A program made the translations under genes and the position numbers. From NCBI GenBank assembly GCA_021824145.1, contig JAKALM010000009.1:1-64000 (forward strand): a stretch of 64,000 nucleotides of DNA, read 5' to 3'. This DNA is from Bacteroidota bacterium. GTDB lineage: Bacteria; Bacteroidota; Ignavibacteria; Ignavibacteriales; Ignavibacteriaceae. Below are positions 27,143 through 36,323 of this stretch, piece by piece. How positions within the stretch are numbered: the stretch's first letter is position 1; every line of letters begins with the position of its first letter. The notes beneath the pieces are model-generated. The model had not been told where the DNA came from and ran no database searches. It was given only the letters and a program-made list of their open reading frames with translations.

Positions 27143-28204
27143 TTATTTTAGAATTGAGTTTCTTCTTGCCCAAGCTAATTTGATTATTTTTATAAGTGCA
27201 TCTTCGTAAAGTATTCCTGCAGTCTCTGCCGATCTCATAAAACCAGCACCTTCGGTTAAATCGGGATTGGGATTTACCTCGAGAACAAATAATTCGTTAT
27301 GTTCATTTAAACGCATATCAACTCGGGCATAATCACGGCAACCCATAGCTCGAAATGCTTTAACTGCAATTTCTTTTGCTTTCATTTCTATTTTTTTCTC
27401 AAGCCTAGCCGGGCAACAAGGAATAGTTTTATGATATGATTCATGTAATGGGTCCCACTTCGCTTGATAGCTTACAATATTATAAAGGTGATCTGGCATG
27501 GCTGAAAAATCTATTTCACTTATGGGTAAAGCTTTTGGATTTTTATCGCCCATTACTGCAACATTAAGTTCTCTACCTTCAATATATTCTTCCACTAAAG
27601 CTGGTTGAAGAAAATTATCCAACACATATTTTATTCTTGATTTCAATTGTTTGAAATTTTCTACAATTGAATCATTATCAATTCCAACACTAGCATCTTC
27701 AAAAGCAGGTTTAACAATTAAAGGATATTCTAATCCATGGTTGTAACGCCCTGCAATTTTTTTAATTAATGCAAATTTGGGTGTTTTGATTCCGAAAGTA
27801 TTGAGGATACGTTTTGCAAGTACTTTATTTTGACAATTTGCAAGAGCAATTGGAGGAGCGCCGGTATATGGAATTCCTAAAAGCTCAAGAAGTCCTACAA
27901 CGTTCATTTCCAATCGAGCATTATCTTTAAATAATTCAACAAAATTAAAAATAACATCCGGTTTGTGTTTTTTTAAATCTGTCAATAAAATATCAATATC
28001 ATCTTTTATATTAATTGTATAAGCATCTATATTTTTTTTACACAGTCGTTCGGAAAGAAGCTCAAATTCTTCTATTGGTGTGAAATTGTCAACTTCAAAA
28101 TATGGAGTGAATGGAAGTTTCTTCTTGTTTAATTCGGCCGGTTTTATGTAAAAATCCGGATTTGCTTCGTTATAAGTTATTGCTACTTTTAGTTTCTTCT
28201 TCAT
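27143..28204 (-). CDS. ATP-grasp ligase related to D-Ala-D-Ala ligase
   Basis: A 353-residue cytoplasmic ATP-grasp enzyme that should join a carboxylate to an amine through an acyl phosphate. The N-terminal domain (about 1-120) resembles the D-Ala-D-Ala ligase substrate domain, with FNFVELFKDNARLEMNVVGLLELLGIPYTG. The ATP-grasp part shows YPLIVKPAFEDASVGID, EEYIEGRELNVAV and metal-binding VLEVNPNPDL. The last motif differs from the EVNTxPG of true Ddl proteins, so wall-precursor synthesis is unlikely. It is divergent, 100 bases apart, from a C39-like cysteine peptidase gene. Together they suggest a peptide-forming and peptide-cutting pair, which is inference. Confidence 0.83.
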   Translation of the reverse strand: MKKKLKVAITYNEANPDFYIKPAELNKKKLPFTPYFEVDNFTPIEEFELLSERLCKKNIDAYTINIKDDIDILLTDLKKHKPDVIFNFVELFKDNARLEMNVVGLLELLGIPYTGAPPIALANCQNKVLAKRILNTFGIKTPKFALIKKIAGRYNHGLEYPLIVKPAFEDASVGIDNDSIVENFKQLKSRIKYVLDNFLQPALVEEYIEGRELNVAVMGDKNPKALPISEIDFSAMPDHLYNIVSYQAKWDPLHESYHKTIPCCPARLEKKIEMKAKEIAVKAFRAMGCRDYARVDMRLNEHNELFVLEVNPNPDLTEGAGFMRSAETAGILYEDALIKIIKLAWARRNSILK

Positions 28205-28303
28205 ATCTTAATTAAAAATAAAGAAAAAATTTCTTTCAGCAAAATTTTTTGATGAATAAATCAATTACATTAACTAAATTACTTAATAAAAAATCGGAAC
28301 AAT

Positions 28304-29140
28304 ATGAGCTTTTATCCTCAACCCTACAAATATCAATGCGGACCCTTCGCCTTAAAATATGCATTAGTTATGCTTGGTAGATTTGAAAATGAACGTGAAA
28401 TTGGTAAGCGCGCCGGAAGTACTTGGTGGTATGGTACAGATGAAATTGGTTTAGCAAAAGCTGCGAAAAGTTTTGAATGCAAAATGAAATATTTTAGGCG
28501 TGAAACACCTGAAGAAGCTATAAAAATTTTAAGCGAACACTTAAAGCAGGGTTTGCCTTGCATTTTAAGCGTTGATAACTGGGAACATTGGTTTACTGTT
28601 ATTAATGAACAGCAAAAAAAGTTTATTGTTGTTGATAGCGGCTTAGATAAAGTGATTATTATATTAACAGAAAATCAGCTAGCTAAAAGATGGAAATATG
28701 TTGATGATGAAACCGGCTATATTAGTTACGATGGATATGCTTTAACACCAGATGTAAAACCTATGACTAAAGCTAAATTCTCGTTGGATAAAGCAAAGTA
28801 TGTAATGCAAAATAGAAACAAAGAACTTGCTGAAAAATGGGACACATATTTCAATGATTTAATTAATATTTGCCGGCCAAGAACTCCAGTTTCAAAAAGA
28901 ACAATTTCTTTTACAGAATTTTTACGACGTCATGAAAACCTTCTTATTAAACAAGTAGCTAATTGGCATGGAACTCCAACTTATCATGAACTGAAAAAAA
29001 TTTTAAAGAACATGCAGTTTGTTGCAGAAGTTTATGATTTAGTTATTTATGCTGAAGATCAAAAAAAGGCATTGGTTGATCTAACTTCAATTTTGATGAT
29101 GTATGCTTGCGGTAAATACGGTATGGATCCTATTTATTAA
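28304..29140 (+). CDS. C39-like papain-fold cysteine peptidase
   Basis: A 278-residue soluble protein whose N-terminal 170 residues follow the peptidase C39-like pattern. The nucleophile is C12 in QCGPFAL, the histidine is in NWEHWFTVI (near residue 103), and the third residue is in VVDSG (near 116). The absence of membrane helices separates it from bacteriocin-exporting C39 ABC transporters. Residues 175-278 form a helical extension I do not recognise. There is no signal peptide. It runs divergently from the ATP-grasp ligase and is followed at 16 bases by an isochorismatase-fold gene, forming a compact three-gene group of unknown role. Confidence 0.78.
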   Translation: MSFYPQPYKYQCGPFALKYALVMLGRFENEREIGKRAGSTWWYGTDEIGLAKAAKSFECKMKYFRRETPEEAIKILSEHLKQGLPCILSVDNWEHWFTVINEQQKKFIVVDSGLDKVIIILTENQLAKRWKYVDDETGYISYDGYALTPDVKPMTKAKFSLDKAKYVMQNRNKELAEKWDTYFNDLINICRPRTPVSKRTISFTEFLRRHENLLIKQVANWHGTPTYHELKKILKNMQFVAEVYDLVIYAEDQKKALVDLTSILMMYACGKYGMDPIY

Positions 29141-29156
29141 ATTATGAGGCAATAAA

Positions 29157-29726
29157 ATGGAAAATATTACAGAAAGAAATAAAAAAATTTTATCTCGCGA
29201 AAAAACTGCATTGCTTATAATTGATATTCAAGAAAAAATTTTAGCTGTAATGCAGAATCCAGATGAAGTTATTAAAAATACCATTAAGCTAATAAAAGGT
29301 TTTAAAGTATTAAATATTCCTATTTTTTATACAGAACAATATCCAAAAGGATTAGGTCAAACTTCGCTACCGCTATTAAAAGAATTAGAAGGACTAAGTC
29401 CAATTCAAAAAATGAGTTTTAGCTGTTCAGGAGCTGGAAATTTTTTTACAAGACTTAAAGATAACAATGTCTCTCAAGTTGTTATTGCAGGAATAGAAAG
29501 TCACGTCTGCGTACAGCAAACGGCTTTAGATCTTGTTGCAAATGGTTTTCAAGCAGATGTTATTGCCGATGCTATTTCTTCAAGAAAAGAGAGCGATTAT
29601 AAATTTGCAATTGAAAGAATGCGCAGCAATGGAATTGAAATTACTTCTACTGAAGCAGTCTTATTTGAGTTGCTAAATATTTGTGGCACAGAGGAGTTCA
29701 AAGAAATTTCCAGAATTGTAAAATAG
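29157..29726 (+). CDS. Isochorismatase-fold cysteine hydrolase
   Basis: A 189-residue enzyme of the isochorismatase/nicotinamidase superfamily, YcaC-like subgroup. The catalytic triad is visible as D23 (LIIDIQE), K85 (IQKMSFS) and C118 (ESHVCVQQT), with the expected cis-peptide region VIAGIESHV. Family members hydrolyse amides such as nicotinamide or related small molecules; the substrate here is not predictable. It starts 16 bases after the C39-like peptidase stop codon and is probably cotranscribed with it, so it may process an amide released by that pathway. Confidence 0.88.
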   Translation: MENITERNKKILSREKTALLIIDIQEKILAVMQNPDEVIKNTIKLIKGFKVLNIPIFYTEQYPKGLGQTSLPLLKELEGLSPIQKMSFSCSGAGNFFTRLKDNNVSQVVIAGIESHVCVQQTALDLVANGFQADVIADAISSRKESDYKFAIERMRSNGIEITSTEAVLFELLNICGTEEFKEISRIVK

Positions 29727-29909
29727 TTTTTTAAAGATTGTGATAGCTTTTTTATTTCTTTAAAAATTCATTTTTTATAACTCTAATTAATATTTAACAT
29801 TTGGAAAAACAGAATTACTATTTTAGTAAATTTTACTATTAGAATTAGGTAATTTTTACCGCTCCACGTTTAATCCCATCAATTTTTATTAAAAAACAAA
29901 ATTAATTTA

Positions 29910-29925
29910 TGGCACACTGGTTGAA
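29910..29925 (+). promoter_or_regulatory. Sigma-54-like promoter candidate upstream of a lipoprotein gene
   Basis: TGGCACACTGGTTGAA matches the -24 element TGGCAC and the -12 TTG with the required GG-N10 spacing, but ends GA instead of GC. Transcription would start near 29936, about 84 bases before the ATG at 30020. A closely similar site stands at 35453-35468, and the gene between them encodes an NtrC-type sigma-54 activator. Confidence 0.5.
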
Positions 29926-30019
29926 AGATAAATCTACAATTTGTCTTTCATCTAAGGATAAATTTTAGACGCGCTTTGATATAGAAAATTTATTAATAAT
30001 TCACTTAAAAGGATAAGTT

Positions 30020-30583
30020 ATGAAAAAAGTTTTATACTTTATATTAGCAGCCGGATTATTTTTCTTTGGTTGTTCTGATGTTGGAACTAATGTAGTTAAT
30101 CAGCCTGCAACTTCAAATAAAACAATAGTAAAAATTCCTGCAAAATCGGGCCATGCTATAGTTTCTGGGCTCTCGGTTGATAAAAATATTAATGGCAGTT
30201 TGGGTGGAATTATTATTTTGAACAGCGGCTTTGATGCAGAAGATGGAAGTCAAGTTGGCGTTTTTGCAACTTTAAAAATACCAAGAAACGCATTTGATGG
30301 CACAACAGATATTTCAATGGCTGCTGATGTTGAATATGCAGGATTAATTTTTGGACCACACATGGTTTTTAATGTACCGTTAAGATTAAATTTAACTTTT
30401 ACTGGTTTGAATTTTAAAGAATTAGGAATAAAAAACGATAAAGTAGGTTTTTACAATGTAGATGATAATGGCAATCTTATTCCCGTTCCAAATAATGGTG
30501 TATTCATAAATTATTCAACCGGAACTATTAGAGTAGTGGATGCACAGATTGATCATTTTTCTAGATATGCTTTTGCACAATAA
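30020..30583 (+). CDS. Lipoprotein with a ZU5-like beta domain
   Basis: A 187-residue exported lipoprotein. The signal ends in a lipobox FFFGC with C18. The remainder is beta-rich, with the pattern of an exposed ZU5-like domain: KIPRNAFDGTTDISM, then FGPHMVFNVPLRLNLTF and a closing IDHFSRYAFAQ. This arrangement occurs in many Bacteroidota and Ignavibacteria surface lipoproteins. AAAGGATAAG precedes the ATG. It lies downstream of a sigma-54-like promoter candidate and 70 bases before the TPR gene. Function is unknown; a surface or periplasmic structural role is the best guess. Confidence 0.8.
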   Translation: MKKVLYFILAAGLFFFGCSDVGTNVVNQPATSNKTIVKIPAKSGHAIVSGLSVDKNINGSLGGIIILNSGFDAEDGSQVGVFATLKIPRNAFDGTTDISMAADVEYAGLIFGPHMVFNVPLRLNLTFTGLNFKELGIKNDKVGFYNVDDNGNLIPVPNNGVFINYSTGTIRVVDAQIDHFSRYAFAQ

Positions 30584-30653
30584 ATAAATAATTTATTTGT
30601 TTAATAATATATATATCATCCATTCATAGTTCAATAATTATAATAGAAGAACT

Positions 30654-31895
30654 TTGAAACAATTAGATCAAAAGAATATAGAATTTTTATCAAACGCATT
30701 AAAAGTTTTTTTTGATAAAAAAGATGCAGATGAGTTTTTAAAAAAATTTATAACTATTGACGGAAATAAACCAAAACATTTTCAAATTAATTCAGCAAAT
30801 AAAGAACAGATTAATATTAGTTTATCCGATAACTACCAAATAAATACAGATATTGATCTTCTTATAACATTTGCTGAATTACGACTTTCCAAAATTAAAT
30901 TATTTGAATTACTATTACTCTTAGGTCAATTTACTATCACTTCTGGAGAATTATATTTCTCAATTTATATCCACCAAAGAATTTTAACTGAAACTAAAAA
31001 TGTAAGCGATCTTTCCAATTTGTCTGCAAGAGCAGCTTTAGCCCTTGGCGAAATTTATTCTAAACAGGCAAATTGGAAATTAAGTTTCAATTATATAAAA
31101 CAAGCAAATACTATATTTAAGTCATTAAACGATGTTAAGGGTTGTGCTAACTGTGAAAATCTTCTTGGAACAATTTATGGCGAAATAGGAAATCTTTCTA
31201 AAGCAAAAGAGCATTTTGAAAAAAGCCTATCCTTGATTGACAAAGTAAATGACAACTCGCTTAAAGGTAAGTTGGAAATTAATATTGGCATTATATATAA
31301 CATTCTTGGCGATTTTGAAAACGCAATGTCTTATTACCGCAGAGCTTTATTGAATTTTGAAAAAATTAAAGACTTTAAAAGAATTGCAGAAATAAGACAC
31401 AACATGGGAATGCTTTACACAAAAAAGAATCAACATACGTCTGCAATACAAGAATTCGACCGCTGTATTGCCACAGCAATGCAAACTGGATATTTGTACT
31501 CATTAGGTATTGCTTATTTGAGCAAAGCTTTTATTTATTCATTACAGAATGATTTTTATTTGGCTGAAGCATTTGCCGACAAAGCTTTAGAAATTTGTAA
31601 TAAAACTAGTGATAAACTTTCAATTGCTGATATTTATAAAATAAAAGGAATTATTCAAAGGAAATTAAAAAGGTTCGAACTTTCTGAAAATTATCTTTTA
31701 ACTAGTATACGTTTAAATAAAGAATTACAGAATGAACTTAACTTAGCCGAGAGTAATGTGGAGTTAGGAATTCTTTATAAAGAAATGAAAAAAGCTAAAG
31801 AAAGTAAAAATTGCCTTACTAATTCCCTAAAATATTTTAAAAAGATTAAAGCTGCTAATGAAGTAAAATCTATTTATGAATTATTAAACGCTTAA
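30654..31895 (+). CDS. Cytoplasmic TPR-repeat protein
   Basis: A 413-residue protein made largely of tetratricopeptide repeats between about residues 115 and 400. Clear repeats include CENLLGTIYGEIGNLSKAKE, EINIGIIYNILGDFENAMSY and RHNMGMLYTKKNQHTSAIQE. There is no signal peptide or membrane helix. Its first 110 residues form a different helical domain. The start is a TTG at 30654 behind AGAAGA; no in-frame ATG is suitably placed. It precedes a histidine kinase and sigma-54 activator by 180 bases, so it could be a signalling partner, similar to TPR proteins that bind kinases or regulators, but nothing direct shows this. Confidence 0.82.
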   Translation: MKQLDQKNIEFLSNALKVFFDKKDADEFLKKFITIDGNKPKHFQINSANKEQINISLSDNYQINTDIDLLITFAELRLSKIKLFELLLLLGQFTITSGELYFSIYIHQRILTETKNVSDLSNLSARAALALGEIYSKQANWKLSFNYIKQANTIFKSLNDVKGCANCENLLGTIYGEIGNLSKAKEHFEKSLSLIDKVNDNSLKGKLEINIGIIYNILGDFENAMSYYRRALLNFEKIKDFKRIAEIRHNMGMLYTKKNQHTSAIQEFDRCIATAMQTGYLYSLGIAYLSKAFIYSLQNDFYLAEAFADKALEICNKTSDKLSIADIYKIKGIIQRKLKRFELSENYLLTSIRLNKELQNELNLAESNVELGILYKEMKKAKESKNCLTNSLKYFKKIKAANEVKSIYELLNA

Positions 31896-32075
31896 GACTA
31901 ACCACTCTTCCCTTCTTACAAATTCTTCTACAATAAAAAAAACATCTATAAATTTAGTTTCTAATCATTAAATTTTTTTATAATTATTTAGCGAAAATTA
32001 AAATAGTTCATTAGAACTGGCTTTGTTTTTATTTTAGAAATTAATTAAATATTACAGACTTAAATTAATTAAAAT

Positions 32076-33923
32076 ATGTTTAGAACATTTTTTACAACAT
32101 TACGCGCCAAAATATTAACCGGTTACATTGTTGTAATTTTTATTATGATCTGTGTAATGATTTGGAGCTTATACAATTTTAATAGGCTCAACGAATCATT
32201 CAGAATTTTAATCTCCCAAAATTACTCCAGTATTGTTGCAGCCGATAATATGGTTAGAGAGCTTGATAATCAAGTTAATGGATTATTTCTAATTTTTTCC
32301 AGGGAAGATCCGGTTGCAGGCAATGCTCAATTCCAAAAAGCTAAACAAGATTTTTTCTCTTGGTTTGATAAGGCAAGAGTTGCCGCCTCCTCTCCAGATG
32401 AAATCGCAATACTCGACAGTTTGAATGACCAGTATGAATTATTTAAAACTGAAGTTGGCTACATGATTTCTTCGCCGGAAAATTATCCAACGAATGTTGG
32501 ACACGAAGATGAATACACTAAAGCGATTAATCTAATTTCTAAAATTAAAGGAAGATGTTATCAGCTTTTTGAAACGAACCATGCTTTTATTGGTAGAACT
32601 GAAGAGAGCGTACAGTCAATAACAAGAATAGCAGCATTTACAATGCTCTTTCTTGCAATACTCGGAACAGTTTTGAGCTTAGTTTTCAGTACAAAATTTT
32701 CAGAATTTATTGTTAAACCGGTAAAAGATTTAACTAGGTCTGTTAAGCATATTTCTGCAGGTAATTTCGATCAAGTAATTAAGACAGATGATTCGGATGA
32801 AATAGGAGTTTTAGCAGATGAATTTAACAGCATGGTTGGAAGATTAAAACGATATGAAAAGTTAAACATTAATAAAATTCTATATGAAAAAAGAAAATCT
32901 GAAATTATAATTGAAAGTATTAATGATCCTGTTTTGATGGTTGATAATCAATTAAATATTCTTCTTGCAAATTTGGCATTTACAACTGAATTCGGAAAAC
33001 CCAAAGAAGAACAAGCGCCTTTAAGTGACGTAATTCGCGATGAAAAAATTTGTGAAAATATTAAAGCTTTTATTTCAGGGAAGATTCCTAATAAATCAGA
33101 TAACACTTTTCAAATTTTAGATTCGAATGGCAACATTAGATATTTTAAATTAAGATATTCTTTAATAAATCTTCCCGAAAATGATATTGATGCCGCACTA
33201 ATTGTTTTCAGCGATATTACAAAATATGAGGAATTGGATCGATTAAAATCTGAATTTGTCGCAAAAGTTTCTCATGAATTAAAAACACCATTAACTTCAA
33301 TGGGAATGGCTGTTGGAATTTTAGGCGACGGTGTTGTTGGAAGTCTTTCTGATAAACAAAAAGAATTAATCAATTCAATGAAAGAAGATTATGACAGATT
33401 AAATAAACTAGTAAAAGAAATCCTAGAACTTTCTCGTATTGAATCTGGCGGCATCAAACTAGATCTTAAACAAGTAAATGTAAGTTCGCTTTTGAAAGAA
33501 TGCATCAAATCTTTTTCGTTACAATGCAAAGAAAAAAATATTCGCCTTGGTTATTTTGGAAATGGTGATTTGCCGACAATACTTGCAGATTATGATTATC
33601 TTTCCCGTGCAATTGGCAATTTTATCGGCAACTCAATTAAATTTACTGATAAAGGCGGTGAGATAAATATAAATGCCGAATCAAAAAATAAGGAAGTTAC
33701 TATTACAATCTCTGATTCAGGAAAAGGCATCAATCCAGAATATCTTGATAAAATTTTTGATAAATTTGTGCAGGTAAGCGATAGTAAGCCAGGAAGTGTT
33801 GGACTTGGTTTAACAATTGCAAAAGAAATAATTGAACTTCACCATGGTTCAATAAATGTTTGGAGTAAACCAGGCATGGGAAGTAAATTTGAAATAACAA
33901 TTCCTATAGAAAGAAATGAATAA
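32076..33923 (+). CDS. Membrane sensor histidine kinase with HAMP and PAS domains
   Basis: A 615-residue two-component kinase. Order of parts: first membrane helix (about 13-33), a periplasmic helical sensor (about 34-185), second helix (about 187-208), HAMP (about 209-262), PAS (about 275-385), HisKA with the phospho-acceptor H400 in SHELKTPLTS, and a HATPase domain with N box NFIGNSIKFTD, G1 DSGKGI and G2 GLGLTIAKEI. The layout resembles KinB/NtrY-type kinases. Its stop overlaps the next gene, an NtrC-type regulator, by eight bases, marking them as a cognate pair. The sensed signal is unknown. Confidence 0.94.
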   Translation: MFRTFFTTLRAKILTGYIVVIFIMICVMIWSLYNFNRLNESFRILISQNYSSIVAADNMVRELDNQVNGLFLIFSREDPVAGNAQFQKAKQDFFSWFDKARVAASSPDEIAILDSLNDQYELFKTEVGYMISSPENYPTNVGHEDEYTKAINLISKIKGRCYQLFETNHAFIGRTEESVQSITRIAAFTMLFLAILGTVLSLVFSTKFSEFIVKPVKDLTRSVKHISAGNFDQVIKTDDSDEIGVLADEFNSMVGRLKRYEKLNINKILYEKRKSEIIIESINDPVLMVDNQLNILLANLAFTTEFGKPKEEQAPLSDVIRDEKICENIKAFISGKIPNKSDNTFQILDSNGNIRYFKLRYSLINLPENDIDAALIVFSDITKYEELDRLKSEFVAKVSHELKTPLTSMGMAVGILGDGVVGSLSDKQKELINSMKEDYDRLNKLVKEILELSRIESGGIKLDLKQVNVSSLLKECIKSFSLQCKEKNIRLGYFGNGDLPTILADYDYLSRAIGNFIGNSIKFTDKGGEININAESKNKEVTITISDSGKGINPEYLDKIFDKFVQVSDSKPGSVGLGLTIAKEIIELHHGSINVWSKPGMGSKFEITIPIERNE

Positions 33924-35244
33924 AGGCAGAGTTTTAGTAATTGACGACGAAATAAATATTTTAAAAGTAATTGAACTTTCTTTAAGCTCTCAAAATTTTT
34001 TACCAGAAGTTTTCAGTAATCCAGTTGACGCCTTAAAAAGAGCTCAAGAAATTTATTTTGATATTGCATTTATCGACCTAAAAATGGAACCGATAGATGG
34101 GCTGCAAACTTTAGCGCAGCTAAAAAAAATTTCGCCAGATACAACTTCAATTTTAATGACGGCACATGGAACAATTGAAACTGCAGTTGAAGCTATTAAA
34201 GGCGGTGCTTACGATTATATTACCAAACCTTTTACTCACAAAGAATTTCTTCATCTTGCAGAAAGAGTTTTTGAATATCATATATTACTAAAAGAAGTAA
34301 AAGGATTAAGAGCCCAAGTTGAAGAAGATTATGAAAACGGCGAAATAATTTCTCACAATTTTCATATGCGTGAAATTTTAAAATTAAGCAAAGATATTGC
34401 GGATAGTGATCTTCCTATTTTAATTGAAGGTGAAAGCGGAACTGGAAAAGAGATATTAGCAAGATATATTCATTCTAATAGTAAAAGAAATGTAAATCCT
34501 TTTGTCCCGATAAACTGTTCCGCAATTCCTGAAAATCTTTTTGAAAGTGAAATCTTTGGTCATGTTAAAGGTTCCTTCACCGGCGCATTAAAAGATAGAA
34601 TTGGACGGTTTGAAATGGCAGATCAAGGAACTGTTTTTTTAGATGAAGTTGGTGAAGTTGCCAAAGCCATGCAAATCAAACTTTTAAGATTTTTACAGAG
34701 CATGGAATTTGAAAGGGTTGGAGAAAGTATAACACGAAAAATTAATGTTAGAATTATTAGCGCAACAAACAGAAATATTGATGAAGACATTAAATCCGGC
34801 GATCTTAGAGAAGATTTTTATTACAGACTTAGCGGAATTCGAATTAAACTCCCACCATTACGTGAGCGAAAAGAAGATATTCCTTATTTAGCGGAATATT
34901 TTATAAACAAATATTCTCAAGAAGATGGCACAAAGCTTTCCGCCGAGGCATTAAAACTTTTAACTGAATATAACTGGCCTGGAAATATTAGAGAACTTGA
35001 AAATGTTATAAATCGAGTGATAGTTCTTGCTAAAGACAAAATTATTAAGCCAGAATATTTGCCTGTAGAAATTTATCACGGCAACGAAATGCAAACTAAT
35101 TCACTGATGCCAACACTTAATGAAATTGAAAAAAACTATATTATAGAAATACTAAAAAGCCATCCAAACCCTAAAGAAGCAGCACAAATCTTAGGCATAT
35201 CACTTACAACTCTTTGGAGAAAGAGAAAAGAACTAAAAATTTAA
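33916..35244 (+). CDS. NtrC-family sigma-54-dependent response regulator
   Basis: A 442-residue enhancer-binding protein. The receiver domain has D10/D11 and the phospho-acceptor D54 in AFIDLKM. The AAA+ domain contains Walker A GESGTGKE, the sigma-54 contact loop GSFTGA (a Ser variant of GAFTGA), Walker B TVFLDEVGE and the arginine-finger region. A Fis-type helix-turn-helix (NPKEAAQILGISLTTLWRKR) closes the protein. It overlaps the kinase gene by eight bases. Sigma-54-like promoter motifs on both sides of this gene group are plausible targets. It needs RpoN, which is not in the window. Confidence 0.95.
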   Translation: MNKGRVLVIDDEINILKVIELSLSSQNFLPEVFSNPVDALKRAQEIYFDIAFIDLKMEPIDGLQTLAQLKKISPDTTSILMTAHGTIETAVEAIKGGAYDYITKPFTHKEFLHLAERVFEYHILLKEVKGLRAQVEEDYENGEIISHNFHMREILKLSKDIADSDLPILIEGESGTGKEILARYIHSNSKRNVNPFVPINCSAIPENLFESEIFGHVKGSFTGALKDRIGRFEMADQGTVFLDEVGEVAKAMQIKLLRFLQSMEFERVGESITRKINVRIISATNRNIDEDIKSGDLREDFYYRLSGIRIKLPPLRERKEDIPYLAEYFINKYSQEDGTKLSAEALKLLTEYNWPGNIRELENVINRVIVLAKDKIIKPEYLPVEIYHGNEMQTNSLMPTLNEIEKNYIIEILKSHPNPKEAAQILGISLTTLWRKRKELKI

Positions 35245-35452
35245 TAATTCTCTTTCAAATCGAAATAATTTCAAATATCCAAATTTCAAATTGAAATTTT
35301 TTAAATAATTATAAAACAATCACTTCTCTATTCACTATTTCATTTTGAAATAAAAGATAATTAAATAAATATTTAATAAAATTTTAGTTATTAAAAAAAG
35401 TAAAATTCTTTATAAAATTTCTTTTTTCTGATTGTAAAAATAAATAATATTG

Positions 35453-35468
35453 CGGCACGCTGTTTGAG
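35453..35468 (+). promoter_or_regulatory. Sigma-54-like promoter candidate upstream of the second exbB
   Basis: CGGCACGCTGTTTGAG has GGCAC and TTG in sigma-54 spacing (GG-N10-GA), with the same -12 deviation from GC as the site at 29910-29925. The two sites agree at 12 of 15 positions over their shared core. Start of transcription would be near 35479, about 56 bases before the ATG. The NtrC-type gene ends 209 bases upstream. Confidence 0.5.
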
Positions 35469-35534
35469 AGTTTCGCAGCGTTTAATTAACATTAACAGCA
35501 AAAACATTTAATTAAAAATGGAGATATACAAACC

Positions 35535-36311
35535 ATGAAACAATCTGTGTTCATAACTATCCTTACGGTAGTTGCCTTCGGTATAGCTTTAGCTATATAT
35601 ATTTATGTTTTCGGAAACCCTGCAAACTTTATAAATGGTGAAGTTCGTACACAACCAAATAACTTATTAGGTACCATATACACTGGTGGTCCTTTGGTTG
35701 CTCTTTTAATTATGCTTTCAATTATGGACGTTGCAATTATTTTCGAAAGAATTTTTTCACTTAAAAAAGCCGGCGGAAAAAGAACCGTTGCTGCTTTCTT
35801 TAAAGATGTTATCGTTGATTTGGATAACGGCGAATATGATGCTGCAATCGAATTATGCGACAAGCAAAGAGGTTCTGTTGCAAACGTAATTAAAGCTTCT
35901 CTTGTAAGATATAAAGAATTGATTTCTAAAAACAAAAATATGGAAGCTGAAAAACAATTAGCTGAAGTTCAAAGAGCTGTTGAAGAAGCTACAATGCTAG
36001 AAACTCCTCTATTAGAAAAGAATTTAATTGCACTTTCAACCATCGCATCTATTGCAACAATGGTTGGTCTTTTAGGAACCGTTATCGGTATGATTAGAGC
36101 TTTTGCTGCTATGGGTAAAGCTGGCGGCGCTCCAGATGCAATTCAGTTAGCTATTGGTATTTCCGAAGCTCTTATAAATACAGCTGGTGGTTTAATTACC
36201 GCTATCATGGGTATTGTTGCTTATAACTTCTTTGTTAATAAAGTTGATAGTTTTACATATTCAGTTGATGAAGCTAGCTACAATGTAATTCAAATTCTTA
36301 AATCGAAATGA
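35535..36311 (+). CDS. exbB: ExbB/TolQ/MotA-family proton channel subunit (set 2)
   Basis: A 258-residue inner-membrane protein, longer than set 1 because of an extra N-terminal hydrophobic segment (about 7-27). Helices at about 47-70, 160-182 and 210-232 follow, with the core LIALSTIASIATMVGLLGTV. It begins an operon with two ExbD genes and a TonB gene, at close spacing (12 bases to the first ExbD). TGGAGAT lies before the ATG. A sigma-54-like motif upstream suggests regulated expression, unlike set 1. Use as the motor for surface transport or a T9SS-linked process is possible but not shown. Confidence 0.92.
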   Translation: MKQSVFITILTVVAFGIALAIYIYVFGNPANFINGEVRTQPNNLLGTIYTGGPLVALLIMLSIMDVAIIFERIFSLKKAGGKRTVAAFFKDVIVDLDNGEYDAAIELCDKQRGSVANVIKASLVRYKELISKNKNMEAEKQLAEVQRAVEEATMLETPLLEKNLIALSTIASIATMVGLLGTVIGMIRAFAAMGKAGGAPDAIQLAIGISEALINTAGGLITAIMGIVAYNFFVNKVDSFTYSVDEASYNVIQILKSK

Positions 36312-36323
36312 TGAGGCGTTAAA

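Noticed and set aside
27143-28204. D-alanine-D-alanine ligase (ddl)
   Set aside because: The C-terminal metal-binding motif is EVNPNPDL rather than EVNTxPG, and the gene is not in a cell-wall cluster.
28333-28563. Minus-strand frame inside the C39-like peptidase gene
   Set aside because: The plus-strand frame has the Cys-His-Asp pattern and a neighbour at 16 bases; the minus frame has none.
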